Source: a bacterium
GTDB lineage: Bacteria > Krumholzibacteriota > Krumholzibacteriia > LZORAL124-64-63
Length of the DNA: 41,854 nucleotides
Assembly (NCBI GenBank): GCA_018829565.1
Contig: JAHJTW010000039.1
Span: forward strand, 1-41,854
Direction of reading: 5' to 3'
Under the pieces are notes generated by a model. That model worked only from the letters and a program-made list of their open reading frames with translations. It ran no database searches and was not told the DNA's origin. Below, piece by piece: positions 7,960 through 15,779 of this stretch (position 1 is its first letter; the number at the start of each line of letters is the position of its first letter). The position numbers and the translations under genes were made by a program.

Positions 7960-8877
7960 CTAGTTGTAACCCAGGGTTGGGGAGGTATGGGATCCGTGCA
8001 CCTCGCCGTGGCAGTCGTAGCACCGGGCCTCGTTGACCAGGACCCCCTGGTGCCCCGTGTCGCCGAAGGTGAGGCCGGATTCGAAGTGGCACTGCAGGCA
8101 CAGCCCGTTGCCGTCCTGGACCAGCAGCTTGTCGTTGAGCGATCCGTGGGGCCGGTGGCAGATGGTGCAGTCCTCACCCGCGACGCCCTCATGCTCGAAG
8201 ACGAACGGCCCGCTCATCTCGACGTGGCAGGCCAGGCAGGTCTCGTTGAGCCCGTTCCAGCCCGTCGCGAAGCCTGCGTGGGGATCGTGGCAGTCGGCAC
8301 ACGAGACCTGGCCTTCGAGCACCCGGTGACGGAACGGCATCCGGAAATCGGCCACCTGGTCGGGATGGCACTGGAGACAGAACTCGGCGGGATTGCGGTA
8401 GTCGGCCGCAGGTAGGGCCTGGACCGCGAAGTGGACCTGGTCCGCATGGCACGAAGCGCAGGTCGTTCCCGTCCCCGCGTGGGAGCCCTCCCCCCAGACG
8501 AGCCCCTGCCCCGAGTGGCACTGGGTGCACATCAGGACCAGGCCGTCATCGTCCAGGCCGCCGAGATGTTCGGCGCCGAGGATGAAGCCTTCGCCATCGC
8601 CGGCGACGTGCAGGCTGCCCGGCCCGTGGCAGGCCTCGCAGGAAGCCGCTCCGGTTCCCGGAACGGCCAGTCCCAGGTCGACGGCATGAGGAGAGTGGGC
8701 GTAGGAGGCGGCGACGTCGTCGTGGCAGTCGAGGCAGGATTGCGCCCCGGCGTAAGCCGCATCTGCGGGAATTTCGAACTGGTCGAGATAGCCCGTTCCG
8801 GCGATCGCCGGCGCGGTTCCCGGTAGCAGGAATGCGAGGGCCACCACCATCGAGGCCGGCAGCAAGAGGCGCAACAT
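7960..8877 (-). CDS. Periplasmic decaheme cytochrome c, DmsE/MtrA family
   Basis: The protein is 305 residues from ATG 8877, with GGAGG 7 bases upstream. A signal peptide of about 26 residues precedes ten CXXCH motifs: CLDCH, CEACH, CTQCH, CASCH, CLQCH, CADCH, CLACH, CTICH, CLQCH and CYDCH. Length, heme count and the phrase FVFEHEGVAGEDCTICHRPH match the MtrA/DmsE family of periplasmic decahemes that insert into an outer-membrane barrel and carry electrons across the membrane. It is the first gene of the operon, with the barrel next. It would take electrons from periplasmic or inner-membrane donors; no inner-membrane quinol oxidase is encoded in the window. Confidence 0.93.
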   Translation of the reverse strand: MLRLLLPASMVVALAFLLPGTAPAIAGTGYLDQFEIPADAAYAGAQSCLDCHDDVAASYAHSPHAVDLGLAVPGTGAASCEACHGPGSLHVAGDGEGFILGAEHLGGLDDDGLVLMCTQCHSGQGLVWGEGSHAGTGTTCASCHADQVHFAVQALPAADYRNPAEFCLQCHPDQVADFRMPFRHRVLEGQVSCADCHDPHAGFATGWNGLNETCLACHVEMSGPFVFEHEGVAGEDCTICHRPHGSLNDKLLVQDGNGLCLQCHFESGLTFGDTGHQGVLVNEARCYDCHGEVHGSHTSPTLGYN

Positions 8878-8900
8878 CGTTCAACCTCCACGGCAGAAGT

Positions 8901-8910
8901 AAACGTTTAT
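8901..8910. promoter_or_regulatory. Palindrome TAAACGTTTA upstream of the cytochrome operon
   Basis: A perfect 10-base palindrome 24-33 bases before the ATG at 8877, with a second perfect inverted repeat just upstream (CCTTCC G GGAAGG, 8918-8930). The position suits an operator for the TetR protein encoded in the operon. This is inference only. Confidence 0.35.
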
Positions 8911-9021
8911 TGACTTCCTTCCGGGAAGGTTAGACAGCGGATTCCGGGGGATCAAGATATTTGTTTAACAGTTTTGCATAAAAAAATAACATATATAAAC
9001 GGTAGGATTTGTCGAGATAAC

Positions 9022-9038
9022 TTGATATGTAATATCAA
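9022..9038. promoter_or_regulatory. Perfect 17-base palindrome in an AT-rich intergenic block
   Basis: TTGATAT and ATATCAA flank GTA. It lies in the very AT-rich 8955-9045 stretch between the UnbU-like gene and the decaheme gene. On the minus strand a weak promoter-like pair follows it (TCGACA, 16 bases, TATGTT). It recalls an FNR-type TTGAT/ATCAA site, but the half-sites are spaced too widely (7 instead of 4 bases). Confidence 0.4.
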
Positions 9039-9055
9039 TTTACAGATCGCGGGGA

Positions 9056-9883
9056 TCAGGAGCGGGACGCCAGCAGCGCTCCCGGCCGGAACAGTCGCTG
9101 CCCGATCTTCTCGATCCAGGGTCTGGCTGCACAGAAGGCGAACAGGGCGAAGAACATGGAGTACTTGATTCCCGCCAGGCGCATGATCCCGTCCATCAGC
9201 CCCAGTCCCAGACCCCAGGCGAACTGGGTGGGGACTTCGGCGGGGGAGGTCTTGGGATCCGGCAGCATGGAGAAGGAGAAGAGAGCGAATTCCGCGCTGG
9301 TCATCGGCCCCAGGGTGAAGACCAGTCCCCCCTGTCCGGCCAGGATGCGCATGAATCCCATGGCGACGTACCCTGCCAGCCAGCCGGCCACCACGGGGAA
9401 ACGCCCCACGCGGATCATCATCAGCGACCCGAGGACGAGGATGACAAGGGCGAACCCGACGTGATTGCCCCACTGGGCCCCCTGGGAAACCGCCGCCGAT
9501 CCGTGGGCCAGGACCAGGGCCGCCACCACGGCGAAGTTGGAAGGATTGAACAGGTGGCGTCCCTCGTACCGCACCAGGTACTTGGACATGACCCCCCACC
9601 CCGACGCCAGGAAGAAGACCCGCAGATCGTAGCTCTCCAGCAGCAGGCCGATGCTCAGGCCGGTGATCAAACCGCTCAGGGGGATCTCCAGCCGGCGCTT
9701 CATCGCCACGGTCATGACCAGGTCCAGGAGACCGCTCGTGACCAGGCAGGCCGCCAGCTCCAGCGGCCGGATGTCGAAGAACAGGACGAACTGGCCCAGC
9801 ACGGTGTAGGTGGACAATGCGCCCAGCAGGGTCACACGGGGATCGCGCAGGCTCGGTGCGACCACCCTCAACCGCACGCTCAT
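9056..9883 (-). CDS. RnfD/NqrB-like membrane protein (UnbU-like)
   Basis: The protein is 275 residues and highly hydrophobic, with about 8-10 predicted membrane segments. It has the layout of the RnfD/NqrB family of flavin-linked membrane subunits, including the phrase LFNPSNFAVV. The start ATG 9883 overlaps the stop of the UnbV-like gene as ATGA, so the two are translationally coupled. Stand-alone RnfD-like proteins next to an ASPIC/UnbV protein are known from enediyne clusters, where they are called UnbU, and from other bacteria. No other Rnf or Nqr subunits are present, so it is not part of a normal Rnf complex. I see no clear S/T-GAT flavin attachment motif. Function is unknown; family assignment rests on recognised sequence style and neighbour. 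Confidence 0.75.
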   Translation of the reverse strand: MSVRLRVVAPSLRDPRVTLLGALSTYTVLGQFVLFFDIRPLELAACLVTSGLLDLVMTVAMKRRLEIPLSGLITGLSIGLLLESYDLRVFFLASGWGVMSKYLVRYEGRHLFNPSNFAVVAALVLAHGSAAVSQGAQWGNHVGFALVILVLGSLMMIRVGRFPVVAGWLAGYVAMGFMRILAGQGGLVFTLGPMTSAEFALFSFSMLPDPKTSPAEVPTQFAWGLGLGLMDGIMRLAGIKYSMFFALFAFCAARPWIEKIGQRLFRPGALLASRS

Positions 9884-11775
9884 GGCAGCCCCCCGCTGAG
9901 TTCCGCCCCGATCCGGCCTTCCCGCCAGCGGTAGTCCCTGTCCAGGGTCAGCAGGTGACCGGGCGCCGACTCCCTCAGACCGCTCGGCCAGCGGACCACC
10001 ACCGAGTCCACCGCGGCCACGGATCCCAGGCCGAAGTGGAGGCGGTTCTGGCTCTGGCTGGAAAACCCGTTGGCGGCGGCCACCTCCTGAAGCCAGCGGC
10101 GCTCACCGGCATGGACGGTCACCCTGGCGCCCCAGGCGTCGCGGCTGGAGGCCAGGATGCGTCCGCCAGCGCCCGGCCGACCGGCCGGATCGCCTTCCAG
10201 AAGGACTCCCAGCCAGCGGGCGCCGGGCCCGGGGGTCCCGTCGTTGCGGTACAGGCAGCTGGGTCCGTTCTGGTTCGCGATGTAGACGTCCAGATCCCCG
10301 TCCCGGTCGATGTCGGCCAGGGCGACGCCCCGACCGTCGTGGCGGTCGGTCAGGCCGCAGGAAGCGGCCGCGTCGACGAACCTGGGCAGGCGGGACCCCG
10401 GGCCCGGCGCCTGCAGGAACAGCCGGCTGGACTGGTGGCCGGCCAGGTCGAGGTCCTCCATGGGCAGCCAGTTGGCCGCATCGGCGATGTTGCCCTTGTG
10501 CTGGGCGCTCAGTTCCTGGAGGGCGAACCAGTACTGGCGGCGGGGATCGACGCCGCTGACGAACCCGGTGACGGCCAGCAGGTCGCACAGCCCGTCGTTG
10601 TTGAAGTCGCCGAACCGGGCGCCCCAGCCCCATCCTCCGTCCATGGCGCCGCTCTTCTCGCCGAGATTGTCGTGGCGGACGCCGCCCGGCCGACTGGGAT
10701 CCGGGTACCCCATCCACAGCATGTTGCCCTCGACGATGTGACCGGGGACGAGGATGTTGGCCACGTAGATGTCCAGGTAGCCGTTGCCGTCCACGTCGGC
10801 CAGGTCGACGTTCATGCCCTTCCACCAGTCCCGGCCGATTCCCGGCCGCCCCTGCCCGTCCTGGATGCGGACGAACCTGGTTCCGCCCTCGTTGAGGTAG
10901 ACGTCGTCCGGACCGTAGTCGTTGGCCACGTAGAGGTCGGGCCAGCCGTCGTTGTCCAGGTCGCCAGCCCCCGCATCGAGGGACCAGCCCGTCTCCACCA
11001 GGCCCAGTTCGGTCTCGGCGCGGACGAACCGGCCGTCCCCCCGGTTGTGCAGCAGGACGTTCGACCCGCCGTTGCGGGCGCTGGTGGTGGTCTCGTGCAT
11101 GACCCTGGTGGTGACCGGATTCCACAGGTCGTTGCGGACGAGCCGGCCGCTCTGCGGGTCCTCGACCTCGGCGGCGAAGTAGTGGGCCAGGAGGATGTCG
11201 GGCAGGCCGTCCCGATCGTGGTCGAAGACCAGCACCCCGTTGGGATAACCCCAGACGTCGGCCCCGGCCTCCCGGCTCCGCTCCCGGAAGGTCCCGTCCC
11301 CACGGTTCTCGAACAGGAGGTTTCCGGCGCCCCAGCGCGCCACGTAGAGGTCCTGGTCCCCGTCGTTGTCGTAGTCCAGGAAGGCCGCGTCCATGGTGGC
11401 GCCCTCGTCGTTGCAGGCGGCCACGCCCGCCCGGGAGGCCACGTCGGTGAAGGTCCCGTCGCCCCGGTTCCGGAACAGGCGGTTGGGCACCCCGCGCCCG
11501 CTGTTGGTCACGTAGAAGTCCACCCATCCGTCACCGTCGAAGTCGCCGGCAGCCACCGCGGCGCCGGCCCCGGTCAACCAGGGCATGATGTTGGCGAAGC
11601 GCTCGGAGAGGATGCAGGGCCGGTGCACGTTGGACGCCCCGGCCGGTGCGGAGATCTCGGTGAAGACCAGGCCCGTGTCCGGCAGGGCGACGGCCCGGGG
11701 CCTGATCAACCACCAGCCCCCGGCCAGGAAGACCGCCATCAGGAGATGGGGAATCAGGTTCCGGGATCCGGACAC
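9880..11775 (-). CDS. CRTAC1-type FG-GAP/VCBS repeat protein with ASPIC/UnbV domain
   Basis: The protein is 631 residues from GTG 11775, where AGGAGGGGAG precedes it; the frame is open further upstream only as a shadow of the TauE gene. A signal or anchor segment (HLLMAVFLAGGWWLI) is followed by seven calcium-type repeats: DFDGDGWVD, DYDNDGDQD, DHDRDGLPD, DLDNDGWPD, DVDGNGYLD, DFNNDGLCD and DIDRDGDLD. These form an integrin-like propeller. The C-terminal 70-80 residues (RVTVHAGERRWLQEV to VVVRWPSG) are an ASPIC/UnbV domain. It is exported and calcium-binding, with unknown substrate. It overlaps the upstream TauE gene by 22 bases and the downstream UnbU-like gene by 4. Confidence 0.9.
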   Translation of the reverse strand: MSGSRNLIPHLLMAVFLAGGWWLIRPRAVALPDTGLVFTEISAPAGASNVHRPCILSERFANIMPWLTGAGAAVAAGDFDGDGWVDFYVTNSGRGVPNRLFRNRGDGTFTDVASRAGVAACNDEGATMDAAFLDYDNDGDQDLYVARWGAGNLLFENRGDGTFRERSREAGADVWGYPNGVLVFDHDRDGLPDILLAHYFAAEVEDPQSGRLVRNDLWNPVTTRVMHETTTSARNGGSNVLLHNRGDGRFVRAETELGLVETGWSLDAGAGDLDNDGWPDLYVANDYGPDDVYLNEGGTRFVRIQDGQGRPGIGRDWWKGMNVDLADVDGNGYLDIYVANILVPGHIVEGNMLWMGYPDPSRPGGVRHDNLGEKSGAMDGGWGWGARFGDFNNDGLCDLLAVTGFVSGVDPRRQYWFALQELSAQHKGNIADAANWLPMEDLDLAGHQSSRLFLQAPGPGSRLPRFVDAAASCGLTDRHDGRGVALADIDRDGDLDVYIANQNGPSCLYRNDGTPGPGARWLGVLLEGDPAGRPGAGGRILASSRDAWGARVTVHAGERRWLQEVAAANGFSSQSQNRLHFGLGSVAAVDSVVVRWPSGLRESAPGHLLTLDRDYRWREGRIGAELSGGLP

Positions 11776-12833
11776 GGGTCTCCCCTCCTGGATGTCGCTA
11801 CAAGTGGATCGGTTTCGAGGGACCGGGCACGTTCCAGCAGCCGCCGGGCGCCCCGCCGGCCGAGCAGGACGAACAGGAGCGATCCTGCGGCGAAGGTCGA
11901 ACTGCCCACCAGGAACAGTGAGGGGCTGAAGGGCAGGATGAACACCGCACCGATGAACTGCGCCCCGATGCACACGTACAGCAGGCGCCGGATGAAGGCC
12001 GAGGAGCGATTCCGGATGAACCAGGCGCCCAGGGGAGCACCCAGGACGACCACGGGGACGCAGACGTACCAGAACGACCAGGCCTGAGGGTCGATCACCC
12101 CCCGCACTGCCCCCTGCCAGCTGAACCCCACGACGGCGTTGACGGCCATCAGGATCACCGAAGTCGGCGTGGCGACCCGCTCGTGCAGCCGGGAATGCAG
12201 GGTCAGGAAGGCGAAGGTCAGGATGTCGATCCCCGATCCCACCAGGGACGAGATCACTCCTCCCAGCAGACCGATCCCGAACAGGGCGGGAACGGGCAGA
12301 CCGCACTCGCCGGGGCGGAAATCGTCGGTCTGGCCGGCGGACCCCCTCAGGCTGACCAGGTGCAAGGCCACCGCGAAGCTCAACCACAGGCAGCAGAAGA
12401 AGATCTTGACCAGGGCCGGAGGCATCAGGGGTGACAGCCACGTGAGGCCGCCGACCAGTCCGAGGGCTCCGCCCAGGCTGACCGGCGCCACCGCGGCCCA
12501 GGCCACGGGAATCCGCGCCCGGATGATGGTCACCGCGGCGGCGGTCATGCCCACGGACTGGATCATCAGGGCGAAATCCCGGGCGATGGGGGGAGCGACC
12601 CCGAAGACGAGGGTCAAAACCGGGAAGGCCACGGCCCCCCCACCCTCGCTCGTGGCCCCGGCGATGAAGGATCCGACGACCATGGTCAGGGTCATGGGGA
12701 AATGGTGGACGAAATCCCCCCAGCGATCCTGCCAGGTGATCAGCGGCGCCCACCAGGCCCAGGTCGCCAGGGCGATCATGCCCACAGGCGAATGGCCCCA
12801 GCCCCGCATCAGGGTCCGGTGCAGCAATGTCAT
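11754..12833 (-). CDS. TauE/SafE (TSUP) family membrane transporter
   Basis: The protein is 359 residues from ATG 12833, with GAGGGGAG upstream. It has about 8-9 membrane segments in the two-repeat TSUP pattern; repeat starts such as VVGSFIAGATSEGGGAVAFP and GGVISSLVGSGIDILTFAFL are typical. Family members export or import sulfite, sulfoacetate, taurine-derived sulfonates or other organic anions, and the substrate cannot be read from sequence. It leads the operon with the UnbV-like and UnbU-like genes, and a good promoter lies directly upstream (12859-12886). The C-terminal tail (RRGARRLLERARSLE) is basic and cytoplasmic. Confidence 0.88.
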   Translation of the reverse strand: MTLLHRTLMRGWGHSPVGMIALATWAWWAPLITWQDRWGDFVHHFPMTLTMVVGSFIAGATSEGGGAVAFPVLTLVFGVAPPIARDFALMIQSVGMTAAAVTIIRARIPVAWAAVAPVSLGGALGLVGGLTWLSPLMPPALVKIFFCCLWLSFAVALHLVSLRGSAGQTDDFRPGECGLPVPALFGIGLLGGVISSLVGSGIDILTFAFLTLHSRLHERVATPTSVILMAVNAVVGFSWQGAVRGVIDPQAWSFWYVCVPVVVLGAPLGAWFIRNRSSAFIRRLLYVCIGAQFIGAVFILPFSPSLFLVGSSTFAAGSLLFVLLGRRGARRLLERARSLETDPLVATSRRGDPCPDPGT

Positions 12834-12858
12834 CTGGTCTCCCCTCAAAAGAGGAGTT

Positions 12859-12886
12859 ATTATATCTTTTTTGGAGGGCGAAGCAA
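12859..12886 (-). promoter_or_regulatory. Sigma-70-type promoter for the TauE-UnbV-UnbU operon
   Basis: On the minus strand TTGCTT (12886-12881), 16 bases, then a perfect TATAAT (12864-12859). Transcription would start near 12852, about 20 bases before ATG 12833. A small palindrome CCTC-AAAA-GAGG (12843-12854) covers the start site. The AT-rich run stands out in this GC-rich window. Confidence 0.55.
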
Positions 12887-12908
12887 CCGGAATCAATGGG
12901 GGGCGGAC

Positions 12909-13250
12909 ATGGCGAGATCGGCGGGTATCCTGGCGGGCGCTCTGGCAGGGCTCATCCCCGTGATGATGGGGCTCCTGATCATCGTGCGGACGGGCTGGCC
13001 CCACTTCGGGGCGGTCAATCTCGTGGCCAACGGGCTGGCGGCGTCGATCCTGGCGGCCAGGGGCTGGCCTGCGGGCCAGGCCTGGACCTGGTGGCTCTAC
13101 GCCTTCATCCTGTTCTTCGTCGGGATCAACGACCTGGTCATCCTGGTCCAGGCGGACCGGTTTCCGCTGACCGTCCTGCCGCTCGCAATCGGGACCATCG
13201 GGCTGATCCTGTCGGCCCCCTCGGTCCTGCGGCCCGCATCCCGCCCCTGA
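12909..13250 (+). CDS. Small integral membrane protein of unknown function
   Basis: The protein is 113 residues from ATG 12909, which follows a G-rich stretch. Four hydrophobic segments are visible: AGILAGALAGLIPVMMGLLI, VNLVANGLAASILAA, WWLYAFILFFVGINDLVILV and LTVLPLAIGTIGLIL. There are no charged active-site motifs. I do not recognise the family. It is divergent from the TauE operon, with 75 bases between the starts, and convergent with porB, with a strong hairpin between. It may share control with the TauE operon. Confidence 0.7.
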   Translation: MARSAGILAGALAGLIPVMMGLLIIVRTGWPHFGAVNLVANGLAASILAARGWPAGQAWTWWLYAFILFFVGINDLVILVQADRFPLTVLPLAIGTIGLILSAPSVLRPASRP

Positions 13251-13254
13251 CGAG

Positions 13255-13286
13255 AATGGCCGGTCCCTTCACGGGGACCGGCCATT
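13255..13286. terminator. 13-bp hairpin between convergent genes
   Basis: AATGGCCGGTCCC and GGGACCGGCCATT pair perfectly around a 6-base loop. It lies 5 bases after the stop of the small membrane gene and 24 bases beyond the porB stop. Neither side has a real U-run, so it may act as a bidirectional terminator or mRNA end protector. Confidence 0.6.
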
Positions 13287-13310
13287 GCTGCGATGGACCA
13301 TCGAGGGCGA

Positions 13311-14252
13311 TCAGCCCTGGGTCATCTCCTCCAGCTTCAGCAGCTTGCTCCACTCGGAATCGATGTGCTGCTGGCTGCGTTCGAGCAGGTGCTCGTTCCC
13401 GGGCTTGAACAGGTGCTTGAACCGGCCCTGCTTCTTCATCCAGTCGGCGATGGGCAGCCGTTCCTTCGGCTTGTGGTTGATCTTGTAGACCCCGTTCTCC
13501 ACCTCGAACAGCGGCCAGAAGTTGGTCTCGACCGCTTCGCGGGCGATGTCCATGCCGATGGCGGTGTCGAAGTGCCAGCCCACGGTGCAGGGCATCAGGA
13601 TGTTGATGAACGCCGGCCCGTCAACGGCCAGGGCCTTCTCCACCTTGGTGGCCAGGTCCTTCCAGTGATAGGGCGTGGTCTGGGCCACGTACGGGATGTT
13701 GTGGGCGACCATGATCCTGGTCAGATCCTTGCGGTTCTGCTCCTTGCCCTGCTTCACCGATCCGGCCGGGGCGGTCGAGGTGTGTGCGCCCAGGGGCGTC
13801 GCGCTCGAGCGCTGGATGCCGGTGTTCATGTACGCCTCGTTGTCGTAGCAGACGTACAGCATGTTGTGGCCACGCTCCATGGCCCCGGACAGCGACTGGA
13901 TGCCGATGTCGTAGGTGCCGCCGTCCCCGCCGAACGCGATGAAGTTCATCTTCTCGCGCTGCACCGGCAGGTCGCCGTGCTTCTTCAGGGACCGGAACGC
14001 GGTCTCGACGCCGCTGATGGTCGCGGCGCAGTTCTCGAACGCGCTGTGGATGAACGAGGTCCGCCAGGCGGTGTAGGGGAAGATGGTGGTGACCACCTCC
14101 ATGCACCCGGTGGCCCCGCCGACAACGGTGTCCTTCCCCGCGGTCAGCATGATCTGACGCAGGATGTTCGACCCCGTGCAACCGGCGCAGGCCCGATGCC
14201 CTCCGCTGAGGAGGTCTTCGTTCTGGGTCAATGTCTTGAGATTGACGGCCAT
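13311..14252 (-). CDS. porB: Pyruvate:ferredoxin oxidoreductase beta subunit
   Basis: The protein is 313 residues. It binds thiamine diphosphate through GDGGTYDIGIQSL (109-121) and the later YDNEAYMN. Cysteines C22, C25, C50 and C222 are placed as in the beta subunit that holds a 4Fe-4S cluster. With alpha, gamma and delta it oxidises pyruvate with CoA to acetyl-CoA and CO2, reducing ferredoxin, or runs in reverse. It follows porA by 16 bases and is the last gene of the operon. A related 2-oxoacid substrate cannot be fully excluded, but the fit to the PorB style is good. Confidence 0.93.
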   Translation of the reverse strand: MAVNLKTLTQNEDLLSGGHRACAGCTGSNILRQIMLTAGKDTVVGGATGCMEVVTTIFPYTAWRTSFIHSAFENCAATISGVETAFRSLKKHGDLPVQREKMNFIAFGGDGGTYDIGIQSLSGAMERGHNMLYVCYDNEAYMNTGIQRSSATPLGAHTSTAPAGSVKQGKEQNRKDLTRIMVAHNIPYVAQTTPYHWKDLATKVEKALAVDGPAFINILMPCTVGWHFDTAIGMDIAREAVETNFWPLFEVENGVYKINHKPKERLPIADWMKKQGRFKHLFKPGNEHLLERSQQHIDSEWSKLLKLEEMTQG

Positions 14253-14268
14253 GTCCGTGCCTCCTTTC

Positions 14269-15444
14269 CTAGAGCCTGACGCCCAGCAGGTTGATGTCCT
14301 CGACCCGGCCGCCGGCGGCGACCTTCTTCAGGTTCTCGATGACGGTGGCGACCTGTCCGAGGTCGAAGTCGCGTCCGCCCAGCCCGTAGATGTAGCCGTG
14401 CAGGGGCACCTGCTGGCCGTACATCGCCGAACGCACCTCGGTGAACACCGGACCGCCGAACCCGCCGAAGCTGGCCGAACGGTCGAGCACCGCGACGGCC
14501 TTGCGGCCGGCGAGCTTATCGGCGATGTACTTCGCCGGGAAGGGGCGGAACATCCGGATCTTCAGCAGCCCGACCTTGACGCCCTTGGCCCGGTAATCGT
14601 CGATGACGTCCTTGGCGGTGCCGGCGCTCGACCCCAGGATCACCATGACCATGTCGGCGTCGTCCAGCTTGTACTCCTCGCAGTACTCGTACGTGCGGCC
14701 GGTCAGGGCGCCGTACTCCTCGCTGACCTTCTGGACCACCTCGGCGGCCTTGGCGTAGGCGGCCAGCTGGCTGGTCTTGTGCTCGAAGTAGTAATCGGTC
14801 AGATCCAGGGGACCGACGGTGATGGGGTTCTCGACGTCCAGCAGCGTGTAGGCGTGCTTGTACTTGCCGATGAAGTCGTAGGCCGCGTCGTCGGGCAGCA
14901 TGTGCAGGCTGTCGGCGGTGTGGCTGATGATGAAGCCGTCGTAGTTGACCATCACCGGCAGGCGGACGTCCATGTGCTCGGCGATCCGCCAGGACATCAC
15001 GGCGTTGTCGTAGGCTTCCTGGGCGTTCTCGCTGAACAGGTGGATCCAGCCGGCGTCACGGCCGCCCATGCTGTCGCTGTGGTCGCAGTGGATGTTGATG
15101 TTGCCGCTGAGGGCCCGGTTCACCAGGGCCATGCAGATGGGCAGGCGCAGGGAGGCGGCGATGTAGACGATCTCCCACATCAGGGCGAACCCGGCGCTGC
15201 TGGTGGCCGTGAAGGTGCGGGCGCCGGCGGCGGCAGAACCCACGGCCGCGCTCATGGCCGAATGCTCGCTCTCGACCAGGATCATCTCCGTGGTCGATTC
15301 GCCGTTGGCCACGAACTCGGCGTACTTGTGCATCATCTCGGTCTGGGGCGTGATGGGGAAGGCGGACGCCACGTGGGGTTTGGCCTGCTTGAAGGCGTAG
15401 GCCACCGCTTCGTTCCCCGACAGCGCCACGAGTTTCTGTTCCAT
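14269..15444 (-). CDS. porA: Pyruvate:ferredoxin oxidoreductase alpha subunit
   Basis: The protein is 391 residues from ATG 15444, with AAGGATGGAG upstream; the frame opens further but that part overlaps the delta gene. It shows the PYR domain opening (GNEAVAYAFKQ, then SAFPITPQTEMMHKYAEFV). The pyruvate-type signature GNINIHCDHSDSMGGRDAGW follows, then SENAQEAYDNAVMSW. The C-terminal transketolase-like domain includes VAVLDRSASFGG. Length is normal for a four-subunit enzyme. It lies 26 bases after porD and 16 before porB. Confidence 0.94.
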   Translation of the reverse strand: MEQKLVALSGNEAVAYAFKQAKPHVASAFPITPQTEMMHKYAEFVANGESTTEMILVESEHSAMSAAVGSAAAGARTFTATSSAGFALMWEIVYIAASLRLPICMALVNRALSGNINIHCDHSDSMGGRDAGWIHLFSENAQEAYDNAVMSWRIAEHMDVRLPVMVNYDGFIISHTADSLHMLPDDAAYDFIGKYKHAYTLLDVENPITVGPLDLTDYYFEHKTSQLAAYAKAAEVVQKVSEEYGALTGRTYEYCEEYKLDDADMVMVILGSSAGTAKDVIDDYRAKGVKVGLLKIRMFRPFPAKYIADKLAGRKAVAVLDRSASFGGFGGPVFTEVRSAMYGQQVPLHGYIYGLGGRDFDLGQVATVIENLKKVAAGGRVEDINLLGVRL

Positions 15445-15470
15445 GACTCCATCCTTTCCGGCGCTGGGCG

Positions 15471-15779
15471 CTACTTCTCTTCGCGGACCATGACCAGGGC
15501 GGCCTTGCCCTTCTTGACGGGAGGACACTCGTGGGCGCAGATGCCGCAGCCCTTGCAGTGATCCAGGATGATGCCCTTCATCAGGGGCTTCCCGCCGGAG
15601 GTGTCGATCTCGATGGCCGAATCGGGGCAGTAGATCCAGCAGAACATGCAGTGGATGCAGTTCTCCTCGACGAACTGCGGAACGAAGGTCCGCCAGTCGC
15701 CGGTCTTGTAGTCGTGGGCGTTGCCCGCCTCACGGATGATGCCGCCTTCAGGCAGCTCTTTGGTCTTGATGAAACTCAT
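15471..15779 (-). CDS. porD: Pyruvate:ferredoxin oxidoreductase delta subunit (2x[4Fe-4S])
   Basis: The protein is 102 residues from ATG 15779, which overlaps the gamma stop as ATGA. It carries two ferredoxin-type clusters: C41xxC44xxC47xxxC51P and C75xxC78xxC81xxxC85P. The N-terminal part (TGDWRTFVPQF) is the usual PorD lead-in. It passes electrons from the catalytic subunits to soluble ferredoxin. Confidence 0.95.
   Translation of the reverse strand: MSFIKTKELPEGGIIREAGNAHDYKTGDWRTFVPQFVEENCIHCMFCWIYCPDSAIEIDTSGGKPLMKGIILDHCKGCGICAHECPPVKKGKAALVMVREEK

Noticed and set aside
5264-7963. 899-codon open frame on the plus strand opposite the barrel and TetR genes
   Set aside because: Gly/Val/Gln/Asp-rich sequence without motifs, produced by high third-position GC of the opposite genes. 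Other long antisense frames in the window are explained in the same way.
9022-9038. FNR binding site
   Set aside because: FNR sites have TTGAT and ATCAA separated by 4 bases; here the gap is 7, so it is listed only as an unassigned palindrome.
9056-9883. Part of an Rnf or Na+-NQR complex
   Set aside because: No other Rnf or Nqr subunit is encoded nearby, and the coupled UnbV-like gene points to the UnbU type instead.
11776-12753. Long N-terminal extension of the UnbV-like protein
   Set aside because: The frame is open but overlaps the TauE gene, has no similarity, and a GTG with a strong ribosome site at 11775 gives a proper signal sequence.
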